Of a DNA stretch of 64,000 nucleotides, positions 25,575-34,110 are shown piece by piece (within the stretch, counting starts at the first letter, position 1; each line of letters begins with the position of its first letter). The notes under the pieces were generated by a model. It was not told the origin of the DNA. It saw nothing but the letters and a program-made list of their open reading frames with translations, and did not search any database. This DNA is from Streptomyces tauricus (GTDB taxonomy: Bacteria; Actinomycetota; Actinomycetes; Streptomycetales; Streptomycetaceae), in the NCBI RefSeq assembly GCF_014650955.1, contig NZ_BMVY01000029.1, positions 1 to 64,000 of the forward strand, read 5' to 3'. A program made the translations under genes and the position numbers.

Positions 25575-28500
25575 GTGGGTTCACCCTCCCTGGAACTCCT
25601 ACGGCTCCCGGCCTTCCCGCGGCCACCGGTCCCTCCGCGGCCACCGGTCTCCCCGCGGTCGGCGGACCGCGCGGTCCCCGTCCCGCCGAGCTCCGGCGGT
25701 CGCGGGTACCCCGGCCCCCGGGCCGAGACGGTAGGACCGGACTCGGCCCGTGGCAATCCGGACGGAGCGCCCGGCCGGGACCCGCTCCGCGCCGCTCCCA
25801 CCGGTCCTGTCGGAGCCGCCGGTCCCGCCGGATCCGCTGGTCCCGCCGGTCCTGTCGGTCCCGCCGGCGTCGAGGGACCGGACCCGGTCCACAGCGCTCC
25901 CGGCGCTCCCGCCGGCCCCGTCGCTCCCGCCGGTCCCGGCGGAGTGATCGGACCGGACTCGCTTCGCGGCGGCCCCGTCGGTGTGAAGGGCGGCGGCAGT
26001 GTCCCCGGAGCCCCTGGCGACCCTGGGGCCCCCGGAGCGCCTGGCGCCCCAGGCGCCCCCGGCGCACTGGACGCCGCCGTCGCTCCCGGCCCCGCGTGCT
26101 GCCCCCGGCTCCGGTGCGGCAGGGGTGTAGTCGGGGCCTCGGAGCCCGGCGGCGGGGCCGGGAACGCGCCCCGGTCCGGCCGGTCGGGATCGCCGAAACG
26201 GTCCGGGCCCCCGGGCCCCGACCCGCCGTCGCCCCGCGTCCCGTACGACGCCTCGCCGACCGTCACCAGACCCGCGAACAGGCCGATCAGCGCCAGCAGT
26301 TGGGCGGTGCGCCCGAACGCCCCGGCGCCCTCGGCGACCGGCTCCCCGGCCCCCGTCGCGGCGGCGATCCCGGCCCCCGCGAGCGCGAGGAAGGCGAGGG
26401 GTACGAGCAGTTCGTGCCGTCGCCGGGCGAGCAGGGCCAGGACCGGCACCAGCAGCGCGAAGAACCCGGCGATCACGATCCCCACCAGGGTGAGCGCGAC
26501 CGTGCCCAGGATCAGGCCGGGCGCGGGCGGTACCGGCGAGGGCGCGTCCGGATTGGGCGAGCGCCGCCGGAACAGTACGAGCCCCGCCAGGACGAGGATC
26601 CCGACGCCGCCGCCGATCAGCCCGGCCTCGTACACCGTGGACGGCTCGTACGAGAGCTTCACCGTGCCGCCCTCGCCCGCCGGGATCCGCCAGCCCTGCT
26701 GCCAGCCGTCGAGGCGGACCGGGTCGAGTTCGCGGCCGTTCAGCGTGGCCTTCCAGCCGTCGTTGAAGTTCTCGTACGTCGTCAGGTAGGAGGCCGCGCC
26801 CGAGCCGACGGTGACTTCGCGGCGGTCGCCGAGCCAGTCCCGTATGCCCAGTTCACGGCTGACCGCGGTCGGGGCGGTGACCGTGCCGCGGGTCAGCGTG
26901 ACGTCGGTGACGGCCAGCGGTCCGGCGTCACCCGCCTCGACCCGGTGGGAGCCCGAGCCGAGTGACAAGTCGGCGTCCGCGCGCCCCTCCTGGCAGAGCG
27001 TCAGCTCGACCGGGCGCCGCTCCACCAGGTCACCGACCGTTCCCTTGGCGCTCGTCTCGTACAGCTCGTCGTCCACGGCGAGCGTCGGGCCCTTCCCGCA
27101 GGGCAGCTCGAAGGCGCGGGAGGAGAGGGCCTTCGGGGTGCGGTAGCGGTCGTCCAGGGCGGGGATGTACGCCTCGGTCAGGCCGACCGGAAGCTGCATG
27201 TCCTCGTCGGCGAGGGGGTTGTGGACGGTCAGCGGGGCCGTCTCGGTGACGGTGATGTCGAGCCGGTCCGTGGTGATCGGGTCGAAGCGGACGGCGCCGT
27301 TCTCGTCGACCCCGGCGACGACCGCGCCGTCCGGGGAGCTGATGTTGACCTCGGTGGGCCGGGTGGACAGCCCGCCGGCCGGGGCGAGGACGACCTCGTC
27401 CACCGGCTGCTTGCCCGTCCAGCTCAGCCGGATGGTCGGGTCGTCGCCGGCGATCCACGCGGTGGTCAGGTCGCCGTCGGTGAGGTTGCGCGGTGACAGA
27501 CCGGTGCCGAGGCGGGCCGTCGAGCCGGCCGCCGCGGTGATCCGGTCGTTCTGCTCGGGCGCCACGTCGTACAGCAGCGCGTCGAGCGCGTCACCGGGTA
27601 CGGGGATCGCGCTCGCCTTCACCTCGTACGTACCGGCCGCGTCCGAGTTCCAGCGGCGGTGCAGCCCGACCTCCGTGCCCGTCGGGGAGAAGCTGCCCGG
27701 GTCGGAGGTCCGGTGCAGGGAGACTGTCTCGGCCGCCGCCTCGGCGTTCTCGGCGTCCCTCGGGAGCCGCAGCATGCGGGTCACCTGGACGTCCGGAACG
27801 GTGATCTCGGAGAAGCCCGCGCCGGACAGACCGGAGTGCCGGGCGGTCGACTCGACGACGGTGATCCTCAGCCAACTCGTCGGCCCCTCCGGGGCCTTGA
27901 CGGCCTGCCGCGAACCGTCGGCCCGCAGCGTGCTCGTCTCCGAGCCGCGTTCGGTCTCCACGCGCACCCGGGTCGGCGCCGAGCGCACACTCTCCTGCGG
28001 CAGCGGGGTGACCCGGATCGACGCCGGGACCTCCGTCTCGTCCGTGAAGCCGATCCGCAGCCACTGCCCGTCCGCCGAGCCCACCGCGCCCTCGGCCCAC
28101 GCCGTGTCGGGGTTGCCGTCGAAGGCGTTCACCGGGTCGTACTGCGGCAGGTAGTAGAGCCAGTTGCCGCTCGACGACGCGGTCACGGTGCGCGCCCCGC
28201 GCAGCTCGGCGACCGTCTGGTGCCGCAGCCCGTCCGAGGGCAGGATCTGGTGCGGTTCCTCCCCGGCGTCCTGGTAGCTGCCGGAGTGATTGCGTTCGTT
28301 GCGGGTGTACGTGTACGAGGTGTTGGCGCCGACCAGGCCGAACCGGGTGTCGGCGCGCCGCAGCCCGTCGCCCGTCACCTGGAGGCCGGGGGCGCCGAGA
28401 CCGGGATGGTTGTCGCCGGTCAGCACGCTCGCCCGGTCCCGCATCGCCGGGTCGGCGGCCAGCGGCAGCAGCGCCTCGGGCCCGCCGGACACGACGGCGG

Positions 28501-30361
28501 TGTCGGCGACGGCCTTCAGCCCGGCCTGGCCCGGCCGGGGCACGTCGGCGGCCGGCTCGTAGATCTCGACGGCCCGCTGCCGCGGGTACAGCCCCTCTAT
28601 CTGGATGGGGGTGTTCTCCGCGATGCGCCCGCCCGTCATGAGCGGGCCGAAGCCGGTCAGGCGCCGGTAGCCCGACTGCTCCAGGGTCCGCTTCACGGTC
28701 GTGGTCGGTACGTAGCCGACCTGGTCCGGGTCGAGATCGTTGCGTACGACGATGTAGTGGACGCCCGCCCGGCCCAGGTAGTCCGCCAGACCCGGCACTT
28801 GGCCGCCGGTCTGCAGGGACTGCTCGACGGCGTCCATCGCGCGCCGGTTGCCCGCGGTGCCGAACGGCACGTAGTCCCGCTGGGCCCAGCGGGAGTCGGC
28901 GAGCACGTCCAGGGGCTGGTCGATGGTGGCGCCCCACGTGAAGATGCCGTGCGCGGTGGCGGGCACGACCAGGGCGCGGGAGTCCGGCGAGTACTTCTCC
29001 AGCCAGCTCGCCGTGGACTTCCAGTACTTGGGCAGCTCCTGGAACGAACCGGGCTGCAGGATCGACCCGTTGAGGTAGGGCCAGGCGAGGCCCGGCAGGA
29101 CGAGGATCGCCGCGATCAGTGCCGCGTACCGGCGGCCCCGTACGGGACGGGCGCCCTGGGCCCGCGCGGCGACGCCCACCAGATGTGCCAGGCCGAGGAC
29201 CAGCGCGAGAGCGAGTCCCGTCTGGAACTTGTAGATGTTGCGGAAGGGGGCGAGCCCGCCGTCCAGCCAGTCCTGGACCACCCCGTGGAAGGGCGCGCCG
29301 AACGAGCCGCCGTAGCCGGCCAGGGTGATGAGTGCGGCCGTCAGCACGGTCAGCACCAGCCAGCGCCGCTCGGGCATGTCACGGCGGGCCAGCCCGGCGA
29401 GGCCGAGGCCGGCCGCCAGCGCCGAGGAGACGACGGCGACCGCCGAGGCCGTCACGGTCCAGCCCGCGGGCAGCCAGGCCTCACCGAAGTGCAGATAGGC
29501 GACCCAGTTGCCGGCGCCGCGCAGGGACTCCGTCGCCGACATGGTGTCCGTCGTGGTCTGCGAACTCTCCACGTAGGGAAGGAAGTTCTCGCCGTAGATG
29601 CCGAGGACCAGCAGGGGGACGACCCACCAGGCCGTCGCCAGGAGCACCCCCGGCACCCACCAGGTGATCAGCTTGCGCTGCCGCGGACCGCGCGGGCGGG
29701 ACAGGAGATACAGACCGACGGGCAGCAGGGAGGCCAGGGTGGAGGCCGCGTTGACCCCGCCCATGAAGGGGATGAGCAGCGCCGAGCGCAGGGCGGCCAC
29801 CCGGGCGCTGTAGCGGTCGTTCGTCAGCGGCAGCAGCACCCACGGCAGGAAGGCGCCGGGCAGGGCCGCGGCCGAGGTCGAGCCGACGACGATCGTGAAC
29901 ACCGGCCACAGCGCGTACACCACCGCGCCCAGCAGCCGGGAGGCGGAACTGCCGATGTTCAGGCGCTCCGCGAGCCGCAGCGCGCCCCAGAAGGCGACCG
30001 CGACGATGAGCGACATCCACAGCCGCTCGGCCAGCCACACCGGCAGCCCGACCAGGTCGGTCAGCCAGTAGTACGGCAGCATCGGGAAGGCGTAGCCGAC
30101 GTACTGGTCCGCGATACCGCCGAAGCCGCCCCGGTCGTGCCACAACTGGCCGAGGTCGGCCAGGAACTGCCCGGGGTCGAGCGCGACACCGAGCTTGGTG
30201 TCGAAGGTCTGCCGGCCCGGGTCCACGGCCAGGAACAGCACGAGGACCACGGCCCAGAAGCCCACCAGCCACCGCCGCGACCGGGGCCCCCGCTCGGGGC
30301 CGGGGTCCGGGGCGAGGGGACGGGTCGCCGCCGGGGGAGGGGCCTGGACCGTGCTGGTCAT
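25571..30361 (-). CDS. AftD-like alpha-(1->3)-arabinofuranosyltransferase with collagen-like tail
   Basis: A 1596-residue membrane protein. The N-terminal third has many transmembrane helices, as in GT-C enzymes, starting WLVGFWAVVLVLFLAVDPGRQTFDTK, a DUF3367/AftD-type start. The large external part carries discoidin-like carbohydrate-binding modules (NAFDGNPDTAWAEG near 745 and NLTDGDLTTAWI near 960). More helices lie at about 1230-1370. The last 170 residues are collagen-like Gly-x-y and Pro-rich. AftD adds arabinofuranose in mycobacterial arabinogalactan and lipoarabinomannan, but Streptomyces lacks that envelope. The ATG at 30361 overlaps the upstream stop by 4 nt; a GTG at 30367 is the alternative. 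The sugar added is unproven. Confidence 0.85.
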   Translation of the reverse strand: MTSTVQAPPPAATRPLAPDPGPERGPRSRRWLVGFWAVVLVLFLAVDPGRQTFDTKLGVALDPGQFLADLGQLWHDRGGFGGIADQYVGYAFPMLPYYWLTDLVGLPVWLAERLWMSLIVAVAFWGALRLAERLNIGSSASRLLGAVVYALWPVFTIVVGSTSAAALPGAFLPWVLLPLTNDRYSARVAALRSALLIPFMGGVNAASTLASLLPVGLYLLSRPRGPRQRKLITWWVPGVLLATAWWVVPLLVLGIYGENFLPYVESSQTTTDTMSATESLRGAGNWVAYLHFGEAWLPAGWTVTASAVAVVSSALAAGLGLAGLARRDMPERRWLVLTVLTAALITLAGYGGSFGAPFHGVVQDWLDGGLAPFRNIYKFQTGLALALVLGLAHLVGVAARAQGARPVRGRRYAALIAAILVLPGLAWPYLNGSILQPGSFQELPKYWKSTASWLEKYSPDSRALVVPATAHGIFTWGATIDQPLDVLADSRWAQRDYVPFGTAGNRRAMDAVEQSLQTGGQVPGLADYLGRAGVHYIVVRNDLDPDQVGYVPTTTVKRTLEQSGYRRLTGFGPLMTGGRIAENTPIQIEGLYPRQRAVEIYEPAADVPRPGQAGLKAVADTAVVSGGPEALLPLAADPAMRDRASVLTGDNHPGLGAPGLQVTGDGLRRADTRFGLVGANTSYTYTRNERNHSGSYQDAGEEPHQILPSDGLRHQTVAELRGARTVTASSSGNWLYYLPQYDPVNAFDGNPDTAWAEGAVGSADGQWLRIGFTDETEVPASIRVTPLPQESVRSAPTRVRVETERGSETSTLRADGSRQAVKAPEGPTSWLRITVVESTARHSGLSGAGFSEITVPDVQVTRMLRLPRDAENAEAAAETVSLHRTSDPGSFSPTGTEVGLHRRWNSDAAGTYEVKASAIPVPGDALDALLYDVAPEQNDRITAAAGSTARLGTGLSPRNLTDGDLTTAWIAGDDPTIRLSWTGKQPVDEVVLAPAGGLSTRPTEVNISSPDGAVVAGVDENGAVRFDPITTDRLDITVTETAPLTVHNPLADEDMQLPVGLTEAYIPALDDRYRTPKALSSRAFELPCGKGPTLAVDDELYETSAKGTVGDLVERRPVELTLCQEGRADADLSLGSGSHRVEAGDAGPLAVTDVTLTRGTVTAPTAVSRELGIRDWLGDRREVTVGSGAASYLTTYENFNDGWKATLNGRELDPVRLDGWQQGWRIPAGEGGTVKLSYEPSTVYEAGLIGGGVGILVLAGLVLFRRRSPNPDAPSPVPPAPGLILGTVALTLVGIVIAGFFALLVPVLALLARRRHELLVPLAFLALAGAGIAAATGAGEPVAEGAGAFGRTAQLLALIGLFAGLVTVGEASYGTRGDGGSGPGGPDRFGDPDRPDRGAFPAPPPGSEAPTTPLPHRSRGQHAGPGATAASSAPGAPGAPGAPGAPGSPGAPGTLPPPFTPTGPPRSESGPITPPGPAGATGPAGAPGALWTGSGPSTPAGPTGPAGPADPAGPAAPTGPVGAARSGSRPGAPSGLPRAESGPTVSARGPGYPRPPELGGTGTARSADRGETGGRGGTGGRGKAGSRRSSREGEPT
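25790..26075 (-). repeat. Collagen-like Gly-Ala-Pro coding repeats
   Basis: Repeated Gly-x-y codons (GAPGAPGAPGAPGSPGAPG and later GPAGATGPAGAPG) near the 3' end of the AftD-like gene, residues about 1430-1523. The segment lies after the last membrane helices. Confidence 0.85.
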
Positions 30362-31155
30362 GGACACCGCCGGAGAATGAGGAGGAGGTTCCAGGTGGCG
30401 AATTCACGCAGTCCCGGCGCTCTGGCCACGGTCTGGGCGAGGAACGGCCAGTAGCGGGAGCGTGCCGAGACGACCGTGACGTCGTCCCGGGCACGCACCT
30501 GCCGCAGGGTGGATCCGATGTGCACGGCGAAGAGGTTCTCGCCGAGGGTGTGCTTGGCGGGCCTGCCCGTACGGCGCCGGTAGCGGGCGCGGGCCCGTTC
30601 GGCGCCCAGGTAGTGCCAGGGCGCCCACTCGTGACCGCCCCAGGGGGACAGCCAGTTGGTGAACGACACGTAGATCAGCCCGCCGGGGCGGGTGACGCGG
30701 ACCATCTCGCTGAGGAAGGTCTGCGGGTCGGCGACGTGTTCGAGGACGTTGGAGGAGAAGCAGACGTCGGCGACGCCGTCCGCGAGAGGCAGCAGATACC
30801 CGTCGGCGACGACGGAACCCTCGGGCGGCTTCGGACCGAGTTCGCGCATGTCCGGCTCGAAGAGATAGCCGTGCGCGCCCCGCCTGCGGAACTCCTCGGT
30901 GAAGTAGCCGCCCCCGCCGCCCACGTCCACGACGGTCCGGCCCTTGACCGGACCGTCGTACGCCTCCACCTGGTCGGCGGCGTCCCGGGCGAGCAGCGAG
31001 TAGCAGCCCTCGGGGTCGTCCTGCTCGTGGCGGAAGGCACGGAAGAGGGCGAGGGAGCGGCGCAGGGAGGGGTCCCGCAGGCCCGTGCCGGGCCCGGGGC
31101 CCCCGCTCCTGCGCCGAGGAGCCCTCTGCCGTGGGTTCTTCCGCCAGGGGGTCAT
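30358..31155 (-). CDS. Class I SAM-dependent methyltransferase
   Basis: A 265-residue methyltransferase. Motif I is VVDVGGGGGYFTEEF, followed by YLFEPDMREL, VCFSSNVLEHVADPQTFLSEM and TRPGGLIYVSFTNW. The start ATG at 31155 overlaps the glycosyltransferase stop by 4 nt. A basic N-terminal stretch of about 35 residues (NPRQRAPRRRSG) precedes the fold. The C-terminus ends in a hydrophobic helix (ATWNLLLILRRCP) that may touch the membrane. It is the second gene of the coupled operon, between the GT4 and the AftD-like protein, so it probably methylates the sugar intermediate. Confidence 0.86.
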   Translation of the reverse strand: MTPWRKNPRQRAPRRRSGGPGPGTGLRDPSLRRSLALFRAFRHEQDDPEGCYSLLARDAADQVEAYDGPVKGRTVVDVGGGGGYFTEEFRRRGAHGYLFEPDMRELGPKPPEGSVVADGYLLPLADGVADVCFSSNVLEHVADPQTFLSEMVRVTRPGGLIYVSFTNWLSPWGGHEWAPWHYLGAERARARYRRRTGRPAKHTLGENLFAVHIGSTLRQVRARDDVTVVSARSRYWPFLAQTVARAPGLREFATWNLLLILRRCP

Positions 31156-32303
31156 GGTGTCCAGCCCCTCACCGCCTCCGTCGCCACGGCTCTGAACTGG
31201 CGAACCGTGCGGTGCCACCGGTACTGGGCGGCGCGGTCGCCGGCCGCCTTGCCCATGAGGGTGCGACGGTGGGTGGACAGGGCGAGGGTGCACCAGGCCG
31301 CGGCGAACGAGGACTCGCCGCGGGCCAGCAGGCCCGTCTCGCCGTTCACGATCGAGTCGCGCAGGCCGGGTACGTCGAAGGCGATCGCGGGTGTCTCGCG
31401 GGCCGCCGCCTCCGTGACCACCAGACCCCAGCCCTCGACGGCGGAGGGGTGCAGCAGCAGCCAGGCGGCACAGAGCAGGCGGTGCTTCTCGGCCTCGGAG
31501 ACATGGCCGGTGAACTCGACGCCGGGACCGGCGAGTTGCTGGAGCCGTTGCCGTTCGGGTCCGTCGCCGACGATCACCAGCCGGCCGCCGGTGACCGGGC
31601 GGACCCGTTCCCACAGGCGCAGCAGGAGATCGATCCGCTTGTACTCGACGAGCCGTCCCACGGCCACGAACAGCGGTTCCGGCGAGCGTCCGGCCGGTGC
31701 GCCCGGCTCCTCCACGCCGTTGTGGACGACCCGGATGCGTTCGCGCTCGACGCCGATCGCACGCAGCGCGTGGGCTGTCGACGGGGAGACGGCGACCAGC
31801 AGGCCGCCGCGCTGCCCGCCCGCCAGTGCCCAGTGTTCGAGTCTTCGTCCGAGCCGGGCGGCGGGGGCCAGCGGTCCGCCGAACCGCATCCGCCACAGGT
31901 CGGTGTGTACGTGGTTGACCAGGCACAGGGTCGGTCCTCGGTGCCACAGCGGCGCCAGGTACGGCATGCCGTTGCAGACCTCGACGAGCAGGTCGCAGTC
32001 GCCGACCTGTCGCTGGAACGCCGATCTGGCGCGCAGGTAGTGGCCGAGGTCGCCGCCCGCCGACACGACACGGTAGTCGCGGTACGCGGCGGGGCCGCCG
32101 CACAGCAGGGTGACCTGGTGGCCGAGGTGGGTCAGGCCCTCGGCGAGTCTGTCGACGAGGAGTTCGGAGCCGCCCGCTGCTTCGTTGCCGTAGTCACGAC
32201 GGGCGAGGAAAACGATTCGGCGCGGCTGTGGGGGGAGCGCCAGTTGTCGCTGCGCGGAGCGGGGGAAGGCGGCGCGCAACGACGAAGGCACGTGCTGGGG
32301 CAT
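31152..32303 (-). CDS. GT4 family glycosyltransferase, first gene of the envelope operon
   Basis: A 383-residue GT-B glycosyltransferase. The N-terminal Rossmann part begins RRIVFLARRDYGNEAAGGSE; the nucleotide-sugar half has VAVGRLVEYKRIDLLL, IVGDGPERQRL and the GT4 signature PSAVEGWGLVVTEAAA, with the Glu residues of the EX7E motif. The ATG at 32303 follows GGAG at 7 nt. It should move a sugar from an NDP-sugar on the cytoplasmic face. It heads nine genes on one strand that overlap or nearly touch down to 20742. Confidence 0.9.
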   Translation of the reverse strand: MPQHVPSSLRAAFPRSAQRQLALPPQPRRIVFLARRDYGNEAAGGSELLVDRLAEGLTHLGHQVTLLCGGPAAYRDYRVVSAGGDLGHYLRARSAFQRQVGDCDLLVEVCNGMPYLAPLWHRGPTLCLVNHVHTDLWRMRFGGPLAPAARLGRRLEHWALAGGQRGGLLVAVSPSTAHALRAIGVERERIRVVHNGVEEPGAPAGRSPEPLFVAVGRLVEYKRIDLLLRLWERVRPVTGGRLVIVGDGPERQRLQQLAGPGVEFTGHVSEAEKHRLLCAAWLLLHPSAVEGWGLVVTEAAARETPAIAFDVPGLRDSIVNGETGLLARGESSFAAAWCTLALSTHRRTLMGKAAGDRAAQYRWHRTVRQFRAVATEAVRGWTP

Positions 32304-32642
32304 GGGTGCTCCAACTCGTCTCGGGGTGCGGAACCAGCGTGGGGCGTGGGGGGTTGGTGCGTTCCGGTGCGTGTGAGGGTGTGCGTTCGGTGCGGGAATC
32401 CTGAATTTCCCGCGGTGGCTGTCCGTATGGAGGGGTGGAGCCGATCTGCCGGTACTTCGGTGGGGTCTGTGCGGGTTTCTGCGGGACTTCTGTGGGGTGT
32501 GATCCGTGGGGGTGATCGGGGACCGCTGTGACGGGGGTGTGGGTGGACTGTGTTCGGGTGGGGTGGACAGTTTTCGCCCGCTGGTTCGCTGCGGCTACTC
32601 ACCGAAGTGACAATTTCGGGGCTTTGTGGAGCTGACGTCTCA
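32304..32642. promoter_or_regulatory. Leader region of the envelope operon with an inverted repeat
   Basis: There is no gene in these 339 nt. A 7-bp inverted repeat with an 8-nt loop (GCGGGAA 32392-32398, TTCCCGC 32407-32413) lies about 90 nt upstream of the glycosyltransferase start. It could end the DUF3068 transcript or act as an operator. I see no convincing -35/-10 pair. Confidence 0.4.
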
Positions 32643-33620
32643 TCACATTGTGAGCGCTTGCTGGGAGCTCTCGGGCGTATCGGGATGCGGACGTCGTCGA
32701 GCGACCAAAACGGCACCCACCGCGGTGAGGACGAAACCGGCGATTCCCGCCCCCAGCGGCAACGTCAGTCCCACCATGCGCAGCAGACCGCTGTCCGTGT
32801 CCGCGAGATCCACCTGCTTCTTCTGGGTCTCGGGCGTGAACGCGATCCGCTTGCTGTCGAGCAGGACGACGGCGTCCTTCTTGGTGCCGGGCGCCCTGAG
32901 CGTCTTGCGGGGGCCGATCGCCGCGTAGATGATCCGGCCCGTGCGCTGGTCGGCGACCAGTTCGACGCCGTGGTTGGAGTACCACTCCTCGGCGAGCACC
33001 TGGCCGGCGTCCTCCACGCCCACGAGGGTGCCCGGCACGAGCCGGGTGCCGGTCTTGGTCGCGGGCACGGTTCCGGTGAACCGAAGTCCCTTGTACCCCT
33101 GGATCCGCTTCGTACCCCGGTACTGCAGCGTGACGGTCGAGCCGAGGGTGTTGTCCCACCAGATGTACGAGCGTTTCTGCACGTCGAAGGGGAATTTGAG
33201 GTACGCCTCGCCCTCGAAGTACGGCTTCTCCTCGCAGCAGTGGACCGGCTTGTTCGTCTTCCGGTCGGTCACCCAGCGCTCCATGGTCCACTGGAGCGAG
33301 TCGTGCGGGTCGGCCGCGGGCAGCGACTTGTCCGTGTCGACGGACGTGGACACGTCCCAGACCGCCCGGCCGCTCTTCTCGCTCTCGGCGACGTCCCCGC
33401 GGACCTGCCGGGTGATGGTGATCTTCTTGTCGCGGACGGTCTCGATCTCGTCGGTGTCGAAATAACTGCCCGTGCCGGTGAAGACGGTCGTCTGGTCGGT
33501 GTCGATGGGAGTGCGCTGCGCACGTGGTTCGACGTACCAGGCGAGCAGGGGGGCCAGGACGAGCAGGAACACGCCCAGACCCAGTATGACCAGTGAGAAG
33601 GGTGTGGCAGAACGGCGCAT
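32643..33620 (-). CDS. DUF3068 (PorA-type) membrane-anchored protein
   Basis: A 325-residue protein with a signal-anchor helix at residues 8-30 (FSLVILGLGVFLLVLAPLLAWYVEP), a beta-rich external domain, and a C-terminal helix at about 283-310 (GLTLPLGAGIAGFVLTAVGAVLVARR). This is the layout of DUF3068/PorA-family proteins, known from mycolic-acid bacteria but also found in Streptomyces. A Cys pair (HCCEEKP) lies near residue 128. The ATG follows GGAG. It lies upstream of the glycosyltransferase operon on the same strand, 339 nt away, and may handle or sense the envelope product. Confidence 0.82.
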   Translation of the reverse strand: MRRSATPFSLVILGLGVFLLVLAPLLAWYVEPRAQRTPIDTDQTTVFTGTGSYFDTDEIETVRDKKITITRQVRGDVAESEKSGRAVWDVSTSVDTDKSLPAADPHDSLQWTMERWVTDRKTNKPVHCCEEKPYFEGEAYLKFPFDVQKRSYIWWDNTLGSTVTLQYRGTKRIQGYKGLRFTGTVPATKTGTRLVPGTLVGVEDAGQVLAEEWYSNHGVELVADQRTGRIIYAAIGPRKTLRAPGTKKDAVVLLDSKRIAFTPETQKKQVDLADTDSGLLRMVGLTLPLGAGIAGFVLTAVGAVLVARRRPHPDTPESSQQALTM

Positions 33621-33705
33621 CCGGGCACTCCAAGGGCTCTTGGTGACGCGGCACGCACAGGTGCCGGCACGGTGGGGGAGGGTGCAGGTGCGGTATGGGC
33701 CGGGA

Positions 33706-33735
33706 ACCGTAGGCGCACCCTTGACGAAGTGTCAA
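33706..33735 (-). promoter_or_regulatory. Promoter of the DUF3068 gene
   Basis: On the minus strand TTGACA (33735-33730) and TACGGT (33711-33706) lie 18 bp apart, about 85 nt upstream of the DUF3068 start. The -35 box sits in an inverted repeat TTGAC-N5-GTCAA (33721-33735). Both boxes are close to the vegetative sigma (HrdB) consensus. Confidence 0.6.
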
Positions 33736-33845
33736 TGCGTTGCCGACACTGAGGACTTGCCGGCACTGGGACGCGTCGGCGCTGCGAACTCGTCGGCCGG
33801 GGCGAGGTGGGCCCGGTGGCGAAGGGGATGTGCCGTGTCCCGAAA

Positions 33846-33872
33846 GGGACGCGGGGAACTGCGCGATCAGCC
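33846..33872. repeat. Dispersed GGGACGCGGGGAACTGCGC element
   Basis: A copy followed by GATCAGCC, between the DUF3068 gene and the small membrane protein. The rest of the 33621-33955 gap holds the DUF3068 promoter and nothing else I can name. Confidence 0.75.
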
Positions 33873-33955
33873 ACTGTCGGCCCGCAGATCCCGGACGGCG
33901 CTCCCAGCGGAGCGCTTCGGTGGGAGTGACCTTTCGACAGAGAGGCTGACCCGCG

Positions 33956-34108
33956 ATGTCCAGACTGCCCGCCGTCCTGCTGACCGTGACGGTTGCCGCC
34001 GTGCTCGCCGTGGGCGCCGCCCTCGGTGTCGTCGCGCTGCTCGACGCGACCCCGGAGCAGCCGAACACGCCACTCATCACCTATGAGACGGCCGGCCGGG
34101 AGCGCTGA
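33956..34108 (+). CDS. Small single-pass membrane protein (50 residues)
   Basis: A 50-residue frame, ATG at 33956 with AGAGG upstream. A hydrophobic helix spans about residues 5-28 (PAVLLTVTVAAVLAVGAALG), then a short polar tail with TPEQPNTPLITYE. It ends 2 nt before the PucR-type start, so it is very probably co-transcribed. Its size and shape recall DUF2613-type actinobacterial proteins, but I cannot confirm the family. Function unknown. Confidence 0.65.
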   Translation: MSRLPAVLLTVTVAAVLAVGAALGVVALLDATPEQPNTPLITYETAGRER

Positions 34109-34110
34109 CC

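Noticed and set aside
24202-26067. Upstream extension of the methyltransferase frame (23443-24201)
   Set aside because: The extra 620 residues are antisense-like Arg/Pro-rich text overlapping the condensation and AftD-like genes; the true start is the coupled ATG at 24201.
27659-30454. 931-codon open frame on the plus strand
   Set aside because: It is the mirror of the AftD-like gene, full of Arg/Gly/Gln/His runs without a fold signature.
32304-32642. Possible riboswitch in the envelope-operon leader
   Set aside because: Only one short inverted repeat is present and no known riboswitch core is recognisable.
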